A stretch of DNA of 64,000 nt from an uncultured Burkholderiales bacterium (GTDB lineage Bacteria; Pseudomonadota; Gammaproteobacteria; Burkholderiales; Burkholderiaceae_C): NCBI GenBank assembly GCA_937927685.1, contig CALBSC010000088.1, forward strand, positions 21,562-85,561, given 5' to 3'. Positions 1 to 7,977 of the stretch are shown in pieces. The position numbers and the translations under genes are program-made. Each line of letters starts with the position of its first letter. Position 1 is the stretch's first letter. The notes below the pieces were generated by a model that saw only the letters and a program-made list of their open reading frames with translations, was not told the DNA's origin and searched no databases.

Positions 1-250
1 GCGCACCCGAGCCGACATTGAACGAACCCCACTCGATGGCGGCCCGGTTGGTGGCCTGGATCACGCTCATCACCGCGTTGTTTTGCTGGATCTGTGCCTG
101 TCCGGCGACCACGCGGCCAGCCGTCGGCAATTGACTGGCTGCGGGCAGGGCAGGGGTTTGCGCGTGCACAACGCCCAGCACGTGCAGGCACAGCATCAGA
201 AACAGCGGCGTGCGGTTGGGTAAGACGATGTTGACTGGGCGCAGTTTCAT
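1..250 (-). CDS. Two-partner secretion exoprotein (TpsA, haemagglutinin-like), 5' part only
   Basis: The minus strand from the ATG at 248-250 reads a signal-peptide-like start (MKLRPVNIV, then a hydrophobic stretch ending near VVHAQ). It continues into the N-terminal TPS domain typical of filamentous haemagglutinin and haemolysin-type exoproteins, with the segments TAGRVVAGQAQI and AAIEWGSFNVGS. Such proteins cross the outer membrane through a dedicated TpsB pore. The gene lies 11 bp downstream of a tpsB-type gene on the same strand, so the pair forms one operon. Only about 83 codons are inside the window, so the passenger (adhesin, contact-dependent toxin or haemolysin) cannot be told. Confidence 0.85.
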   Translation of the reverse strand, partial: MKLRPVNIVLPNRTPLFLMLCLHVLGVVHAQTPALPAASQLPTAGRVVAGQAQIQQNNAVMSVIQATNRAAIEWGSFNVGSGA

Positions 251-261
251 GGCGTGCCCGT

Positions 262-2223
262 TCAGAGGAAATGGCTGAAGGTCAGCCAGAAACGATTGAT
301 ACTCAGGGTACCGTCCTGATCCAGGCCGGTGGTGCTGTTGGCCAGCGGGCTCAGACCCAGCCGTTTGGCCCAGGTGAGCTTCAATTGCGACTGGCCCAAC
401 CCCGTGTTGATGGCGGTGCCCACACTCAGTCCGTGTCCCCGCAAGGCGTATTTGTTCAGGCTGTCAGCGCCCCAGGTGTATTTGTTGACCGTGGCAACCC
501 CCAGGTCCTTGAAGACACTCAGGGTGAGTGGTTGTTGGTCGCCCCACTGAACCTGGCGGAACCATTCCAGGTTCAGCACATGGCCCGCGCTCGCGCCCCC
601 TTCATTCACCGGATAGGCGCGGACACCTTGCGGACCGCCCAGGAAAATCTTCTCCGACCCGTCCAGGTTTTTGCTGGCCCACTGCCCCTGCCAGTTGAAC
701 TGGAAGACATCCACATCGGACATCTTTTGCTGCCGTATCCACTGTGCCCGTGTCTTGTTGAAAATGCCCGCGGTCTGGGCGCCATTCGCATCGGCGGTCT
801 CGTTGGGTGAGCCCGTCAAGTTCAGGTAACCCACTGACAACTGGTAGCTGACGGAGTTCGACCCCTGCAGGGAATCCTGGAACTGGCCGTTCAATCCGGC
901 GGTGAGTACATCCGAGCGGTAATCTGAGGCCACCACTTCGTTGGCATGGTTGGTGAAGCGTTTCTTTTCCAGGCTGGCGGTGGCGTTGATGGAACTGGTG
1001 GCGTTGCGCAACCAGGGATACATCAATTCCAGTCCCAGGGAGTTCGAGGGGCCGTGTGCATGGATGGCGCTGAATTCAGGCAGTGCCAGTTGGTAGCGCG
1101 ACAGACTGGCAAACACCCCCCCGCGCAGGCCGGATCCCCCCAGGGGTTCGCTGTAGCTGATGCGACCCGAGTTCAGGCCTTCGGACTTGGTCACCTGCAC
1201 GGTGGTGAGGTCGCCGCGCTGCAAAAATCCCTTGAGGGTGGCCTGGCCCGTGGCGCGCAGGGTACCCGTGGAGCGCGAGCCCCCGTTGTCCACCAACAGC
1301 GAGCCTTCATGCGGTTTGGCGTCAGCCACGGTGAGGACGGCCTCGGTTTCACCCGATGAATTGCCGGGACGCAGCGACAGGGTGGACTCAACCCCCGGCA
1401 ACTCGTTGATGATCTGTCCGGCGCGTTCCAGCTTTTTGAGCGAGATCGGCTCGTTCAGCGGTGAGGCGTGCAGCACGAATTCGCGCGGAATGTCGGGTTT
1501 CACGGCAGCTTGCGGGGAGGTTTGCACGTCGACACCCGAGAGCACCGCTTCAATGATTTGGATCTTCACCGTGCCATCGGTCAGATCCTGCGAGGGCAAT
1601 TCGACCTTGGCCAACCACCCGTCACGCCGGTACAGCGTTGAAACCGCTTCCACGGCGCGCTCGAGCGAGGGAATGCTGATGGGATGGCCGATCCAGGCCG
1701 ACAAATAGGTCTCGAGACGGGCTGAGCTGTAAACCGAATGGCCGCTGAAATCAAAGCGTTTGACCGTTGGCGATGGCGGGGGAGCCGTCGCGGTGGCGGA
1801 CTGGGTCGCCACGGGTGGGGGCGATGACAAGCGAGCGGCTGCCTGTCCATCGGCGGGCGATGGGGGTGTCGAGGTGGCCGCGGTGGCCGGTGGTGGGGGT
1901 TGAGTCGTGGTCGACTGCGGGGGCGCGCGGGTGGCGTCGGGAGGGTTGAAGACCAACCAGCCCCGCGAGTCCACTGACGTACCGGGGGTCACAATCGGGG
2001 CTGCGGGCTGTGGCCGTGCCGACGGGGCGATGGGGGCCGGGATGACGGCCGCATTGCGGGGCGGAAACTGTACCCAGTTGCTCATGTCCCGCGCTGCCGC
2101 CTCGCGTGCCAAGTCCGCGCGGTCTTGAGCCGACGCACTGTCGTGCACCAGCGTGACGACGCTGGCAATACATACCAAAGTACGTATATTGGGCTTTTGG
2201 GGAGGAATTCGGCGGAAAATCAT
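262..2223 (-). CDS. TpsB outer-membrane transporter (ShlB/FhaC/HecB family)
   Basis: This 653-residue protein is the outer-membrane pore of a two-partner secretion system and should export the adjacent TpsA. It has a signal-peptide-like N-terminus (cleavage probably after HDSASAQ). A proline/alanine/threonine-rich linker follows over residues about 50-153. From about 154 (VKRFDFSGHSVYS) there is a ShlB-type POTRA domain, then a second POTRA-like segment. The rest is a C-terminal beta barrel rich in alternating hydrophobic residues. The conserved L6-loop motif appears as VRAYP inside GGPQGVRAYPVNEGG. The C-terminus ends FSHFL rather than in the usual terminal F. The length is above the usual 550-600 because of the linker. 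It precedes tpsA in the operon. Confidence 0.92.
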   Translation of the reverse strand: MIFRRIPPQKPNIRTLVCIASVVTLVHDSASAQDRADLAREAAARDMSNWVQFPPRNAAVIPAPIAPSARPQPAAPIVTPGTSVDSRGWLVFNPPDATRAPPQSTTTQPPPPATAATSTPPSPADGQAAARLSSPPPVATQSATATAPPPSPTVKRFDFSGHSVYSSARLETYLSAWIGHPISIPSLERAVEAVSTLYRRDGWLAKVELPSQDLTDGTVKIQIIEAVLSGVDVQTSPQAAVKPDIPREFVLHASPLNEPISLKKLERAGQIINELPGVESTLSLRPGNSSGETEAVLTVADAKPHEGSLLVDNGGSRSTGTLRATGQATLKGFLQRGDLTTVQVTKSEGLNSGRISYSEPLGGSGLRGGVFASLSRYQLALPEFSAIHAHGPSNSLGLELMYPWLRNATSSINATASLEKKRFTNHANEVVASDYRSDVLTAGLNGQFQDSLQGSNSVSYQLSVGYLNLTGSPNETADANGAQTAGIFNKTRAQWIRQQKMSDVDVFQFNWQGQWASKNLDGSEKIFLGGPQGVRAYPVNEGGASAGHVLNLEWFRQVQWGDQQPLTLSVFKDLGVATVNKYTWGADSLNKYALRGHGLSVGTAINTGLGQSQLKLTWAKRLGLSPLANSTTGLDQDGTLSINRFWLTFSHFL

Positions 2224-2470
2224 GGGCTTTTAAGGGCGATCTCCATGCTATCGACCAGTTTTGACGAGACTTTAGTCAGGTCGCCCCAAAAAAAGCCCCC
2301 CGCCTTTAGCGAAAACCCTAGCCCGACTAACAGACCCGAGAACCGCGCCCCCCACCGGGGAAGCCTTCGCGCACGGCCTCGGCAAGGCCGCCGGTGCTTG
2401 CTGGCAGGTGCCCAGCCCGATGGCCCTGCCTATACTCAATCCCCAACTAACCCGTTAAAGAGGATTCGCT
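2224..2470. promoter_or_regulatory. Divergent intergenic region between tpsB and the FAD monooxygenase gene
   Basis: These 247 bp separate two divergent genes and must carry both promoters. A TATACT hexamer at 2431-2436 could be the -10 element of the rightward gene, but I see no good -35 partner at 16-18 bp. An AGAGGA at about 2459-2464 is a plausible ribosome binding site for the ATG at 2471. I see no convincing gene or repeat here. Confidence 0.35.
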
Positions 2471-4108
2471 ATGCGCCCAGAGGGCCGAGCTGCCACCGAC
2501 TCACTCTATTTTGACTACCCGCACTTCGCCGCCCCCGCGCGACCTGCTGTGGCCAACACGGCGTCTCCGGTGGTGATAGTGGGGGCCGGTCCTGTGGGCA
2601 TGACCGCCGCGCTCACCCTGGCGCGCTGGGGCGTGCCGTGTGTGTTGCTGGACAACAAGTCAACGTTCAACGACGGCAGCCGGGCCATTTGTCTGGCGCG
2701 GCAGAGTTTTCACATTTTTGAATCGGTGGGCGCCGTGGACGCCTTCCTGGACAAGTCCTTGCCCTACCTCTCTGGCCGCTCTTTTTACCGGGGCCAGCAG
2801 ATCCTGCAATTTTTCATGCCCGATGGTCCGCATGAGAAGTACCGTCCTATGTACAACTTGCAGCAGCAGTACACCGAGTCCTTCCTGTATGCAGCCGTGG
2901 TGCGTGAACCCCTGATCGAGGTGCGATGGCAGTCGGAGGTGGTGGATGTCCAGCAAGCCGACGCCAGCGTGACCCTGACGGTGCAAGATCCGCAGGGGGC
3001 CTACCCGCTGGAAGCCGCTTGGGTTTTGGCCGCTGACGGTGCGCGCAGTGTGGTGCGCAGTCGTCGTGGGTTGCGCTTGAAGGGACAGAATTTCGAGGGT
3101 CGGTACATCATTGCGGACATCCAGATGAAGCGTTCGCCGCAGGGCTCACACCGGCCCGTTGAGCGGTTGGCGTTGTTCGATCCGGACTGCCGACGCGGGG
3201 GGACGGTGCTGGTTCATGAGCAACCCGATGACATCCTGCGCATCGACTACCAGGTGAACCCGGGTGAGTCGGAAGCGGAGGCGCTCAAAGAAGAGGCCAT
3301 CCGTCACAGCATTGCCGGCGTGCTCGCCGACCTGGGGTGGACCGAACCCTGGCAACTGGAGTGGTGGAGCATCTATTCGGCCAACACCCTGGCCCTGGAC
3401 GATTACCGGGACGGACGCATTTTTTTCATTGGCGACAGCGCACACATCGTGCCCATTTTCGGTGTGCGGGGCCTCAACAATGGCCTGGCCGATGCGCAGA
3501 ACATCGGCTGGAAACTGGGCATGGTGTTGAGCGGGCAAGCCGGGCCGGACTTGCTCGACAGTTACAGCCACGAGCGGCATGGCGCCACGATGGACGTGTT
3601 TGCCAACGCCAGCAAATCGTCCCGCTTCATGACGCCGCAAACCCGCGGGTGGTCGCTGATGCGGGACGCGGCCTTGTCACTCGCCTTGCGCCATCGTTTT
3701 GCCGGCGAGTTTGCGAATCCACGCAACATGACCCCCTACACCTATGCCGACAGCCCCAGCGTCACCCCCGATGAATCGGTCTGGACCTGCGGCCCTGCCG
3801 TGGGCTCGGTGGCGAAGAACCTCAGACTCGCGTCGGGTTTCCTCAGCGATCTGCTGGGGCCGGGCTTCACCCTGTTGTACTTCGGAACGCCCCCCGCGAC
3901 TGTCGCGCACCCCGGTTTGAAGGTGCTGCCACTGGATCCTGCGGGCGAGGTTGCCCAAGCCTATGGCGCACAGGAGGGGGGCGCCTACCTCATCAGGCCC
4001 GACATGCACGTGGCAGCTCGTTGGCCACAGGTGGACGCCGATGCGATCCGTCGGGCCCTGGACCGGGCACTGGGTCGGATGGATGTCCCGGCCACCCCTT
4101 GCCACTGA
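2471..4108 (+). CDS. FAD-dependent aromatic monooxygenase (PHBH/MhpA-like)
   Basis: This 545-residue flavoprotein of the p-hydroxybenzoate hydroxylase fold probably hydroxylates a phenolic or other aromatic substrate with NAD(P)H and O2. The Rossmann dinucleotide motif GAGPVG is at residues 38-43. The DG motif (ADGARS) is near 188-193. The FAD-binding GD motif is at about 321 (FIGDSAHIVP), followed by GLNNGLADAQN, typical of the MhpA/PheA branch. The C-terminal 100 residues resemble the thioredoxin-like tail of phenol hydroxylases. The substrate cannot be assigned. A DUF2783 gene follows after 30 bp, a pairing I associate with this subfamily. The ATG has an AGAGGA about 7 nt upstream. Confidence 0.88.
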   Translation: MRPEGRAATDSLYFDYPHFAAPARPAVANTASPVVIVGAGPVGMTAALTLARWGVPCVLLDNKSTFNDGSRAICLARQSFHIFESVGAVDAFLDKSLPYLSGRSFYRGQQILQFFMPDGPHEKYRPMYNLQQQYTESFLYAAVVREPLIEVRWQSEVVDVQQADASVTLTVQDPQGAYPLEAAWVLAADGARSVVRSRRGLRLKGQNFEGRYIIADIQMKRSPQGSHRPVERLALFDPDCRRGGTVLVHEQPDDILRIDYQVNPGESEAEALKEEAIRHSIAGVLADLGWTEPWQLEWWSIYSANTLALDDYRDGRIFFIGDSAHIVPIFGVRGLNNGLADAQNIGWKLGMVLSGQAGPDLLDSYSHERHGATMDVFANASKSSRFMTPQTRGWSLMRDAALSLALRHRFAGEFANPRNMTPYTYADSPSVTPDESVWTCGPAVGSVAKNLRLASGFLSDLLGPGFTLLYFGTPPATVAHPGLKVLPLDPAGEVAQAYGAQEGGAYLIRPDMHVAARWPQVDADAIRRALDRALGRMDVPATPCH

Positions 4109-4138
4109 CCCCTCGGCAACTCACCACTGAGCACCACC

Positions 4139-4303
4139 ATGACGCTTGAAGATTTTTATTCAGCACTGGCCGTCGCCATCGATGACGCAGGCCCCGACCA
4201 GGAAGCCTTGATGTTGTCAAAACTGGCCTTGCTGCTGGCCCATGAATTGAATCAACCGCAGCGTGCCATCGCCTTGATTGAAGAAGCCCGGTCGCAGGCC
4301 TGA
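4139..4303 (+). CDS. DUF2783-type small protein
   Basis: This 54-residue ORF begins MTLEDFYSALAVAIDDAGP and contains ALMLSKLALLLAHEL, the pattern of the small DUF2783 family. It is a soluble, mostly helical acidic protein with no cysteines. It lies 30 bp after the FAD monooxygenase on the same strand and is presumably co-transcribed. The function of the family is unknown; a stabilising or regulatory partner of the hydroxylase is inference only. Confidence 0.75.
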   Translation: MTLEDFYSALAVAIDDAGPDQEALMLSKLALLLAHELNQPQRAIALIEEARSQA

Positions 4304-4358
4304 GGTTGTGAGCCAGCAGGGCAGCCTTCAAGCCAGCCCCCCGGCTGAGTCCGTCGAG

Positions 4359-5146
4359 TTACGGATTGACTTCTTTGACGTGGATGACGCGGTGGACGGA
4401 CTGCACGCAGCGAAATCCGACATAGGCGACCCGCGTGTCGACCGGCTTGGACGCCACATCCGCTTCCCGTTGCCGAGAGGCGTCGTACCACAAAGAACTG
4501 CCCCGCGTGATGCGTTCGTCACCCACCGCGGTATTGACCCATTCCCACACATTGCCGCCCATGTCGTACAACCCATTGACGCCGGGGGCTGTTTGCATGA
4601 CAGGCAGGTGTCCGGTACCACGGCTCATGCTGCCGGTGGGCGCAGTGCCCTGTCGGTTCGCACACCCTGTCAGGCAATGGCTCTCGCGGGCGGTGTCGCC
4701 ATGGGGGTACGCATACCGCTTGCCCGGGATCCATCCGGCCGGGGGTTGATCGCGTTGCTCCAAAAACGCCGCGGCGGTCCATTCGGCATCGGTGGGCAAT
4801 CGTTTGTTGAAGTGACGGCAAATTGCCTGGGCCTCACCAAAGGTCAGGTGCACAGCGGGTTCGGCGTCCGTGGCGGGAACACCAAAGGGTTGGCGCCAGG
4901 TCCATCCCATTTTTTTTGCATCCAGCCAGACTCATAGATGAATCCGCCTCCCTCTTGCTCGGCACGGCTGCGAAAGCCGGTAGCAGTGGCGAACTGCCTG
5001 ACCTGGCCCACGGTCATTTCATGGATGTCCCACAGCAGCCCGTGAACCAGGGATTGTTGTCCCAGGGTTTGTGCGTGAGCAGCGCTGCACATCCATCCGG
5101 CCACCATGAGCCACGCCATGAGCTTTGCACGACAGCCGCTGTTCAT
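4359..5146 (-). pseudogene. SUMF1/FGE-like exported protein, interrupted by a -1 frameshift at an A8 run
   Basis: Two overlapping minus-strand frames make one SUMF1-like (formylglycine-generating-enzyme fold) protein. The first (5146 to 4844) has a signal peptide (AWLMVAGWMCSAAHAQ) and the early SUMF1 region (HEMTVGQVRQFATATGF, EGGGFIYESGW). The second (4910 to 4359) resumes at MGWTWRQPFGVP and carries HLTFGEAQAICR, KRLPTDAEW, NGLYDMGGNVWEW, ITRGSS and GFRCVQ. The break is at eight consecutive A residues on the coding strand (4910-4917). The zero frame reads CAA AAA AAA TGG, so the heptamer A_AAA_AAA is in register for a -1 shift giving Lys-Met-Gly-Trp. The paired catalytic cysteines of true FGE are not visible, so this is probably a non-catalytic SUMF1 protein. 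It could be a broken gene, a homopolymer sequencing error, or expressed by slippage. Its start overlaps the upstream stop as ATGA. Confidence 0.75.
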
Positions 5147-5547
5147 GGCATGAAAAAGAAGAAGTACACCACGGTCTGCATGCGTCGCAGCCCATCCATA
5201 CGGCCTATTGGTCGACCGGCTGCATCGTAGAGTCGATCGCCTTCCAACCGGCCCATCGGCGTGCCTGACGCACTGGACAGGCGCTCGCCATCGACTCGCC
5301 CGATCGGACGTCCTGATGAGTCAAAGACACGATCCCCATCCAATCGCCCGAGTGGGCGGCCGGCGGCGTCATAAATGTGAGCACCCTCAACGCGTCCCAG
5401 CGGTCGCCCCGAAGCGTCATAAAACCGATCGCCGTCCACGCGAGCCACGGGACGTCCGCTCCCGTCGTATATCCGCTGGGCCCAGGTGGGTGATGAGGTG
5501 ATCACCGCGATCCAGCTGATCAGCAGCAGTTGACCCAGAGCACGCAT
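5143..5547 (-). CDS. Exported protein of six 16-residue tandem repeats
   Basis: The protein has 134 residues: a signal peptide (MRALGQLLL to TWAQ, residues 1-24), six back-to-back 16-residue repeats (residues 25-120) and a short tail ending YFFFFMP. The repeat consensus is R-hydrophobic-Y-D-A-S/A-G-R-P-hydrophobic-G-R-hydrophobic-D/E-G-D. This suggests a small solenoid or beta-flower fold built from YDxxGRPIG turns. I do not recognise a function. The chosen ATG at 5545-5547 overlaps the upstream stop as TGATG, and its own stop overlaps the next start as ATGA, so three genes are translationally coupled. A longer in-frame start at 5616 would lie inside the upstream gene and is unlikely. Confidence 0.75.
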   Translation of the reverse strand: MRALGQLLLISWIAVITSSPTWAQRIYDGSGRPVARVDGDRFYDASGRPLGRVEGAHIYDAAGRPLGRLDGDRVFDSSGRPIGRVDGERLSSASGTPMGRLEGDRLYDAAGRPIGRMDGLRRMQTVVYFFFFMP

Positions 5548-6440
5548 CAAAAATCGTACAACCTTGCGGGGTTGTCCACCAAAATTTGGTTGCGGGTCGT
5601 CACATCGGGCACCCACTCGGCCAAGGTGTCCAGCAAGGCCCCGTCATTGGGCATGTCGCCCTCGAAGGCCGTGTGGGGCCAGTCCGATCCCCAGACCAGC
5701 CGGTCGGGTCGGCGCTGGACCAGACGCTGGGCAAACAAGCGCAGGTCAGGGTAGGGGGTCGGCTGGGAAGACAAACGGTAGCCGCCGGAGAGTTTCACCC
5801 AGGTCCGTCCTTTGTCCATCAGACGCTCCAGTGCGACAAAGCCTTCCGCGCTGCCTGGCCCGGTCGGGTGAAAGTGACCCAGGTGATCAAACACCACCTC
5901 ACACGGCAACCCCTCGATGCGTGCCTGGAGTGCCGGCAATGTGCTGATGTCCATCAGGAACTGCAGGTGCCACCCCCGATCGGCCAGTCGCGAGGCCAAT
6001 GCTTCCAGACCCTCCAGCGAGGAGCCGCCACGAAACAGCAGGTTCACGCGAGCGCCCCTGAAGCCGTCCGCCTGCAGCGCATCCAACTCGTGCGAGGACA
6101 CATCCGGCGGGACCACGGCCACGCCCCTGAATGCACCGTGTGAGGCCCGCAGGGCATCGCGGGTGCATTGGTTGTCATAGCCGTAAAAACTGGGCTGAAC
6201 GATCACGGCGCGCTGAATCCCCAAGGTGTGCAGCATGGCCTGGTAGGACGCCAGGCTGGCGGGTGGGGGCGTATAGCTTCTGGGCGTGACCATCGGGTAG
6301 CGGTCCACCGGTCCGATGATGTGGGCGTGGCTGTCGCAGGCCAGCGCAGGGGGCGTGAAACCGGCAGGACGCGGGGAGGGGTCAGGTGGCCTGCAGGTGG
6401 GGAAATCCTCTGAAGAACTCGGGGCGCTGGACGTACTCAT
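5547..6440 (-). CDS. Amidohydrolase family 2 (2-pyrone-4,6-dicarboxylate lactonase-like)
   Basis: This 297-residue protein has a TIM-barrel amidohydrolase-2 fold. The N-terminal metal ligand motif DSHAHI follows strand 1. FDHLGHF and a C-terminal GSDWPHTAF supply the further His and Asp expected at the active site. The family includes LigI (2-pyrone-4,6-dicarboxylate hydrolase) and related lactonases, so hydrolysis of a cyclic lactone or similar carboxylate is likely, with the exact substrate unknown. No signal peptide is seen with the start chosen at 6440 (MSTSSAP); an upstream in-frame ATG at 6485 is possible. It is first in a coupled run with the repeat protein and the SUMF1-like gene. Confidence 0.85.
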   Translation of the reverse strand: MSTSSAPSSSEDFPTCRPPDPSPRPAGFTPPALACDSHAHIIGPVDRYPMVTPRSYTPPPASLASYQAMLHTLGIQRAVIVQPSFYGYDNQCTRDALRASHGAFRGVAVVPPDVSSHELDALQADGFRGARVNLLFRGGSSLEGLEALASRLADRGWHLQFLMDISTLPALQARIEGLPCEVVFDHLGHFHPTGPGSAEGFVALERLMDKGRTWVKLSGGYRLSSQPTPYPDLRLFAQRLVQRRPDRLVWGSDWPHTAFEGDMPNDGALLDTLAEWVPDVTTRNQILVDNPARLYDF

Positions 6441-6494
6441 GATCAACCTGATGACTGGGGTGTAGGGACAATGTCGTACGCCCAAGTGTAGGGG

Positions 6495-7133
6495 TCAATG
6501 CGCTTTCTCGTCTGGGTTTTCCTCGAAATGCTTCCAGCAGGAAGTTTCGGCGATCACCTCGCTCTGGTTGTCCAGGCAGTATTGGCGATGCACACGTTTT
6601 TTGGCATCGCTGATGATGAAGTTGCGGTAGAGCGTTCGCTTACGCAGGTACACAATGATCTGGCGCGCTTCCGGACAGTTGTCAGTCAGCACGCAGTTGC
6701 GCATGGCACTGGAGGAGGGGAACATCTGAATGGCGATGATGGGGAGCTTTTTCCCGGTGTGTGTGCTGATGAGTTGCAGCGCACAGGTCGAGCCGCTGAC
6801 CTCCGGCAAGCCATCGCGTGCCGCCAGCTTGTTGAAATCCTGCACGTTGAGGCGGCGGTACCAATCACCGATGGTGCCCCGGCAAATGAAAAACTCTTCC
6901 GCATCGGTCTTGTGGAAGGGCTCGATGTAGGGACGGCGCTTGGAGTCGAGGTAAAAGAGCGGCTCAATGCCCTCGAACGTGCGACCGGACGACGCACTGC
7001 TGGCGTGGCTGCCCCCGCCCGCACTCGCTGGTGCATCGGACGATGCCTGCGAAATGGCGGGTGCCAGCAAGCCCAGCACCAGCGTGAGTAGCAGTGAAAA
7101 CCAACTCTTTGGTAGTAATTTTGACGATGTCAT
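6495..7133 (-). CDS. Exported six-cysteine protein, copy A of a tandem pair
   Basis: This 212-residue protein starts MTSSKLLPKSW, has a hydrophobic signal segment ending near ISQASS and a serine/glycine-rich spacer. A C-terminal domain with six cysteines follows: FICRG, STCAL, RNCVLTDNC, RQYCL and TSCWK. Spacing is C-x32-C-x29-C-x5-C-x32-C-x12-C, almost the same as in the neighbouring gene at 7192-7911. A shared P-x-H-x-TD motif precedes the first cysteine. Six paired cysteines in an exported protein suggest disulphides formed in the periplasm. I do not recognise the family. An alternative start lies 18 nt upstream (7151). Confidence 0.75.
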   Translation of the reverse strand: MTSSKLLPKSWFSLLLTLVLGLLAPAISQASSDAPASAGGGSHASSASSGRTFEGIEPLFYLDSKRRPYIEPFHKTDAEEFFICRGTIGDWYRRLNVQDFNKLAARDGLPEVSGSTCALQLISTHTGKKLPIIAIQMFPSSSAMRNCVLTDNCPEARQIIVYLRKRTLYRNFIISDAKKRVHRQYCLDNQSEVIAETSCWKHFEENPDEKAH

Positions 7134-7191
7134 GGCAAAAACCCGTTGCACAGAAGGTCGGCGCGAAACGCCATCCCTTGAGTGTCAGGCG

Positions 7192-7911
7192 TCAGTCAAT
7201 GCCGTAGCAGGTGGTGTCTTTGTGCCACTTGCCCTTGGACGAGACACAGTGCTGGGCAATCAGCTTGCGGGTCAGGTCGGACAAAAAGTACGAGCGGTAG
7301 AGTCCATCCGCCTTGGGCACCAGGCTGACCGATCGGAACACGGTGCAACGGTCGTCACGCACGCAGTCATTCATGGCGCGCACGTTGCTGTAGAACTGAA
7401 CACTCAAGCGCCCGGGGGACAGGCTTTTGGCCGTGCCCAGGCTCACCACACAGGCCGAGCCATCCACAAACGGAAGACTGACCAATTCGTTGAAGTAGTT
7501 GATTTCCGCCACCATGAGTTCGGCGAACCAGGGCGCCACCGTGCCACGGCACTCGTAGTAAATCAGGCGATCGGTCTCATGAACCGGCTCGGACAGCGGC
7601 TTGTTTTGCGCGTCCAGCCGCATCATCGGCTCTTTGCCGGAGGTGGGGGGACGGCTTTGTAGGGATTTTGACGGCGTCACCCCGAACGGGCTGGACAGAC
7701 CGGAACTGGGGGCACTTTCAGCAGCTGAACTGGCCGCTGGGGTGTCTCCGTTGGCCGAGCGTTCTTCCTGGCCTTTTTTGACGGGGTAGGGCTTGTAGCG
7801 GGGTTCGGGCTTGTCTTGGCTGAACGCTTGGCCAAATAAGAGCAAGGACAATGTAAACACTGAGGCCAATGTCCTCAGGGTCTGGAAAAACCGGTTATGC
7901 TGACTCTTCAT
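7192..7911 (-). CDS. Exported six-cysteine protein, copy B of a tandem pair
   Basis: This 239-residue protein starts MKSQHNRFFQTL and has a signal peptide ending near GQAFSQ. A long low-complexity Ser/Pro/Ala linker leads to a C-terminal domain with cysteines in YECRG, SACVV, NDCVRDDRC, AQHCV and TTCYG. Spacing is C-x32-C-x28-C-x5-C-x32-C-x12-C, matching copy A, and both share CRGT at the first cysteine and LYR-x-(F/Y)-(I/L)-(I/L)SD before the fifth. Copy B lies 58 bp upstream of copy A on the same strand, so the pair is a tandem duplication, probably one transcript. The function is unknown. The start was chosen over an in-frame ATG at 7971 because it directly precedes the signal peptide. Confidence 0.75.
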   Translation of the reverse strand: MKSQHNRFFQTLRTLASVFTLSLLLFGQAFSQDKPEPRYKPYPVKKGQEERSANGDTPAASSAAESAPSSGLSSPFGVTPSKSLQSRPPTSGKEPMMRLDAQNKPLSEPVHETDRLIYYECRGTVAPWFAELMVAEINYFNELVSLPFVDGSACVVSLGTAKSLSPGRLSVQFYSNVRAMNDCVRDDRCTVFRSVSLVPKADGLYRSYFLSDLTRKLIAQHCVSSKGKWHKDTTCYGID

Positions 7912-7977
7912 GTGAGCGTATCGTACAAGAAATGTGAACAAGCTCCAGAGATTGATTTTGGAGCCGATCAAGGGGAT

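Noticed and set aside
4359..5146. Active formylglycine-generating enzyme for sulphatases
   Set aside because: The paired catalytic cysteines of FGE are not found near the C-terminal part and no sulphatase gene is nearby.
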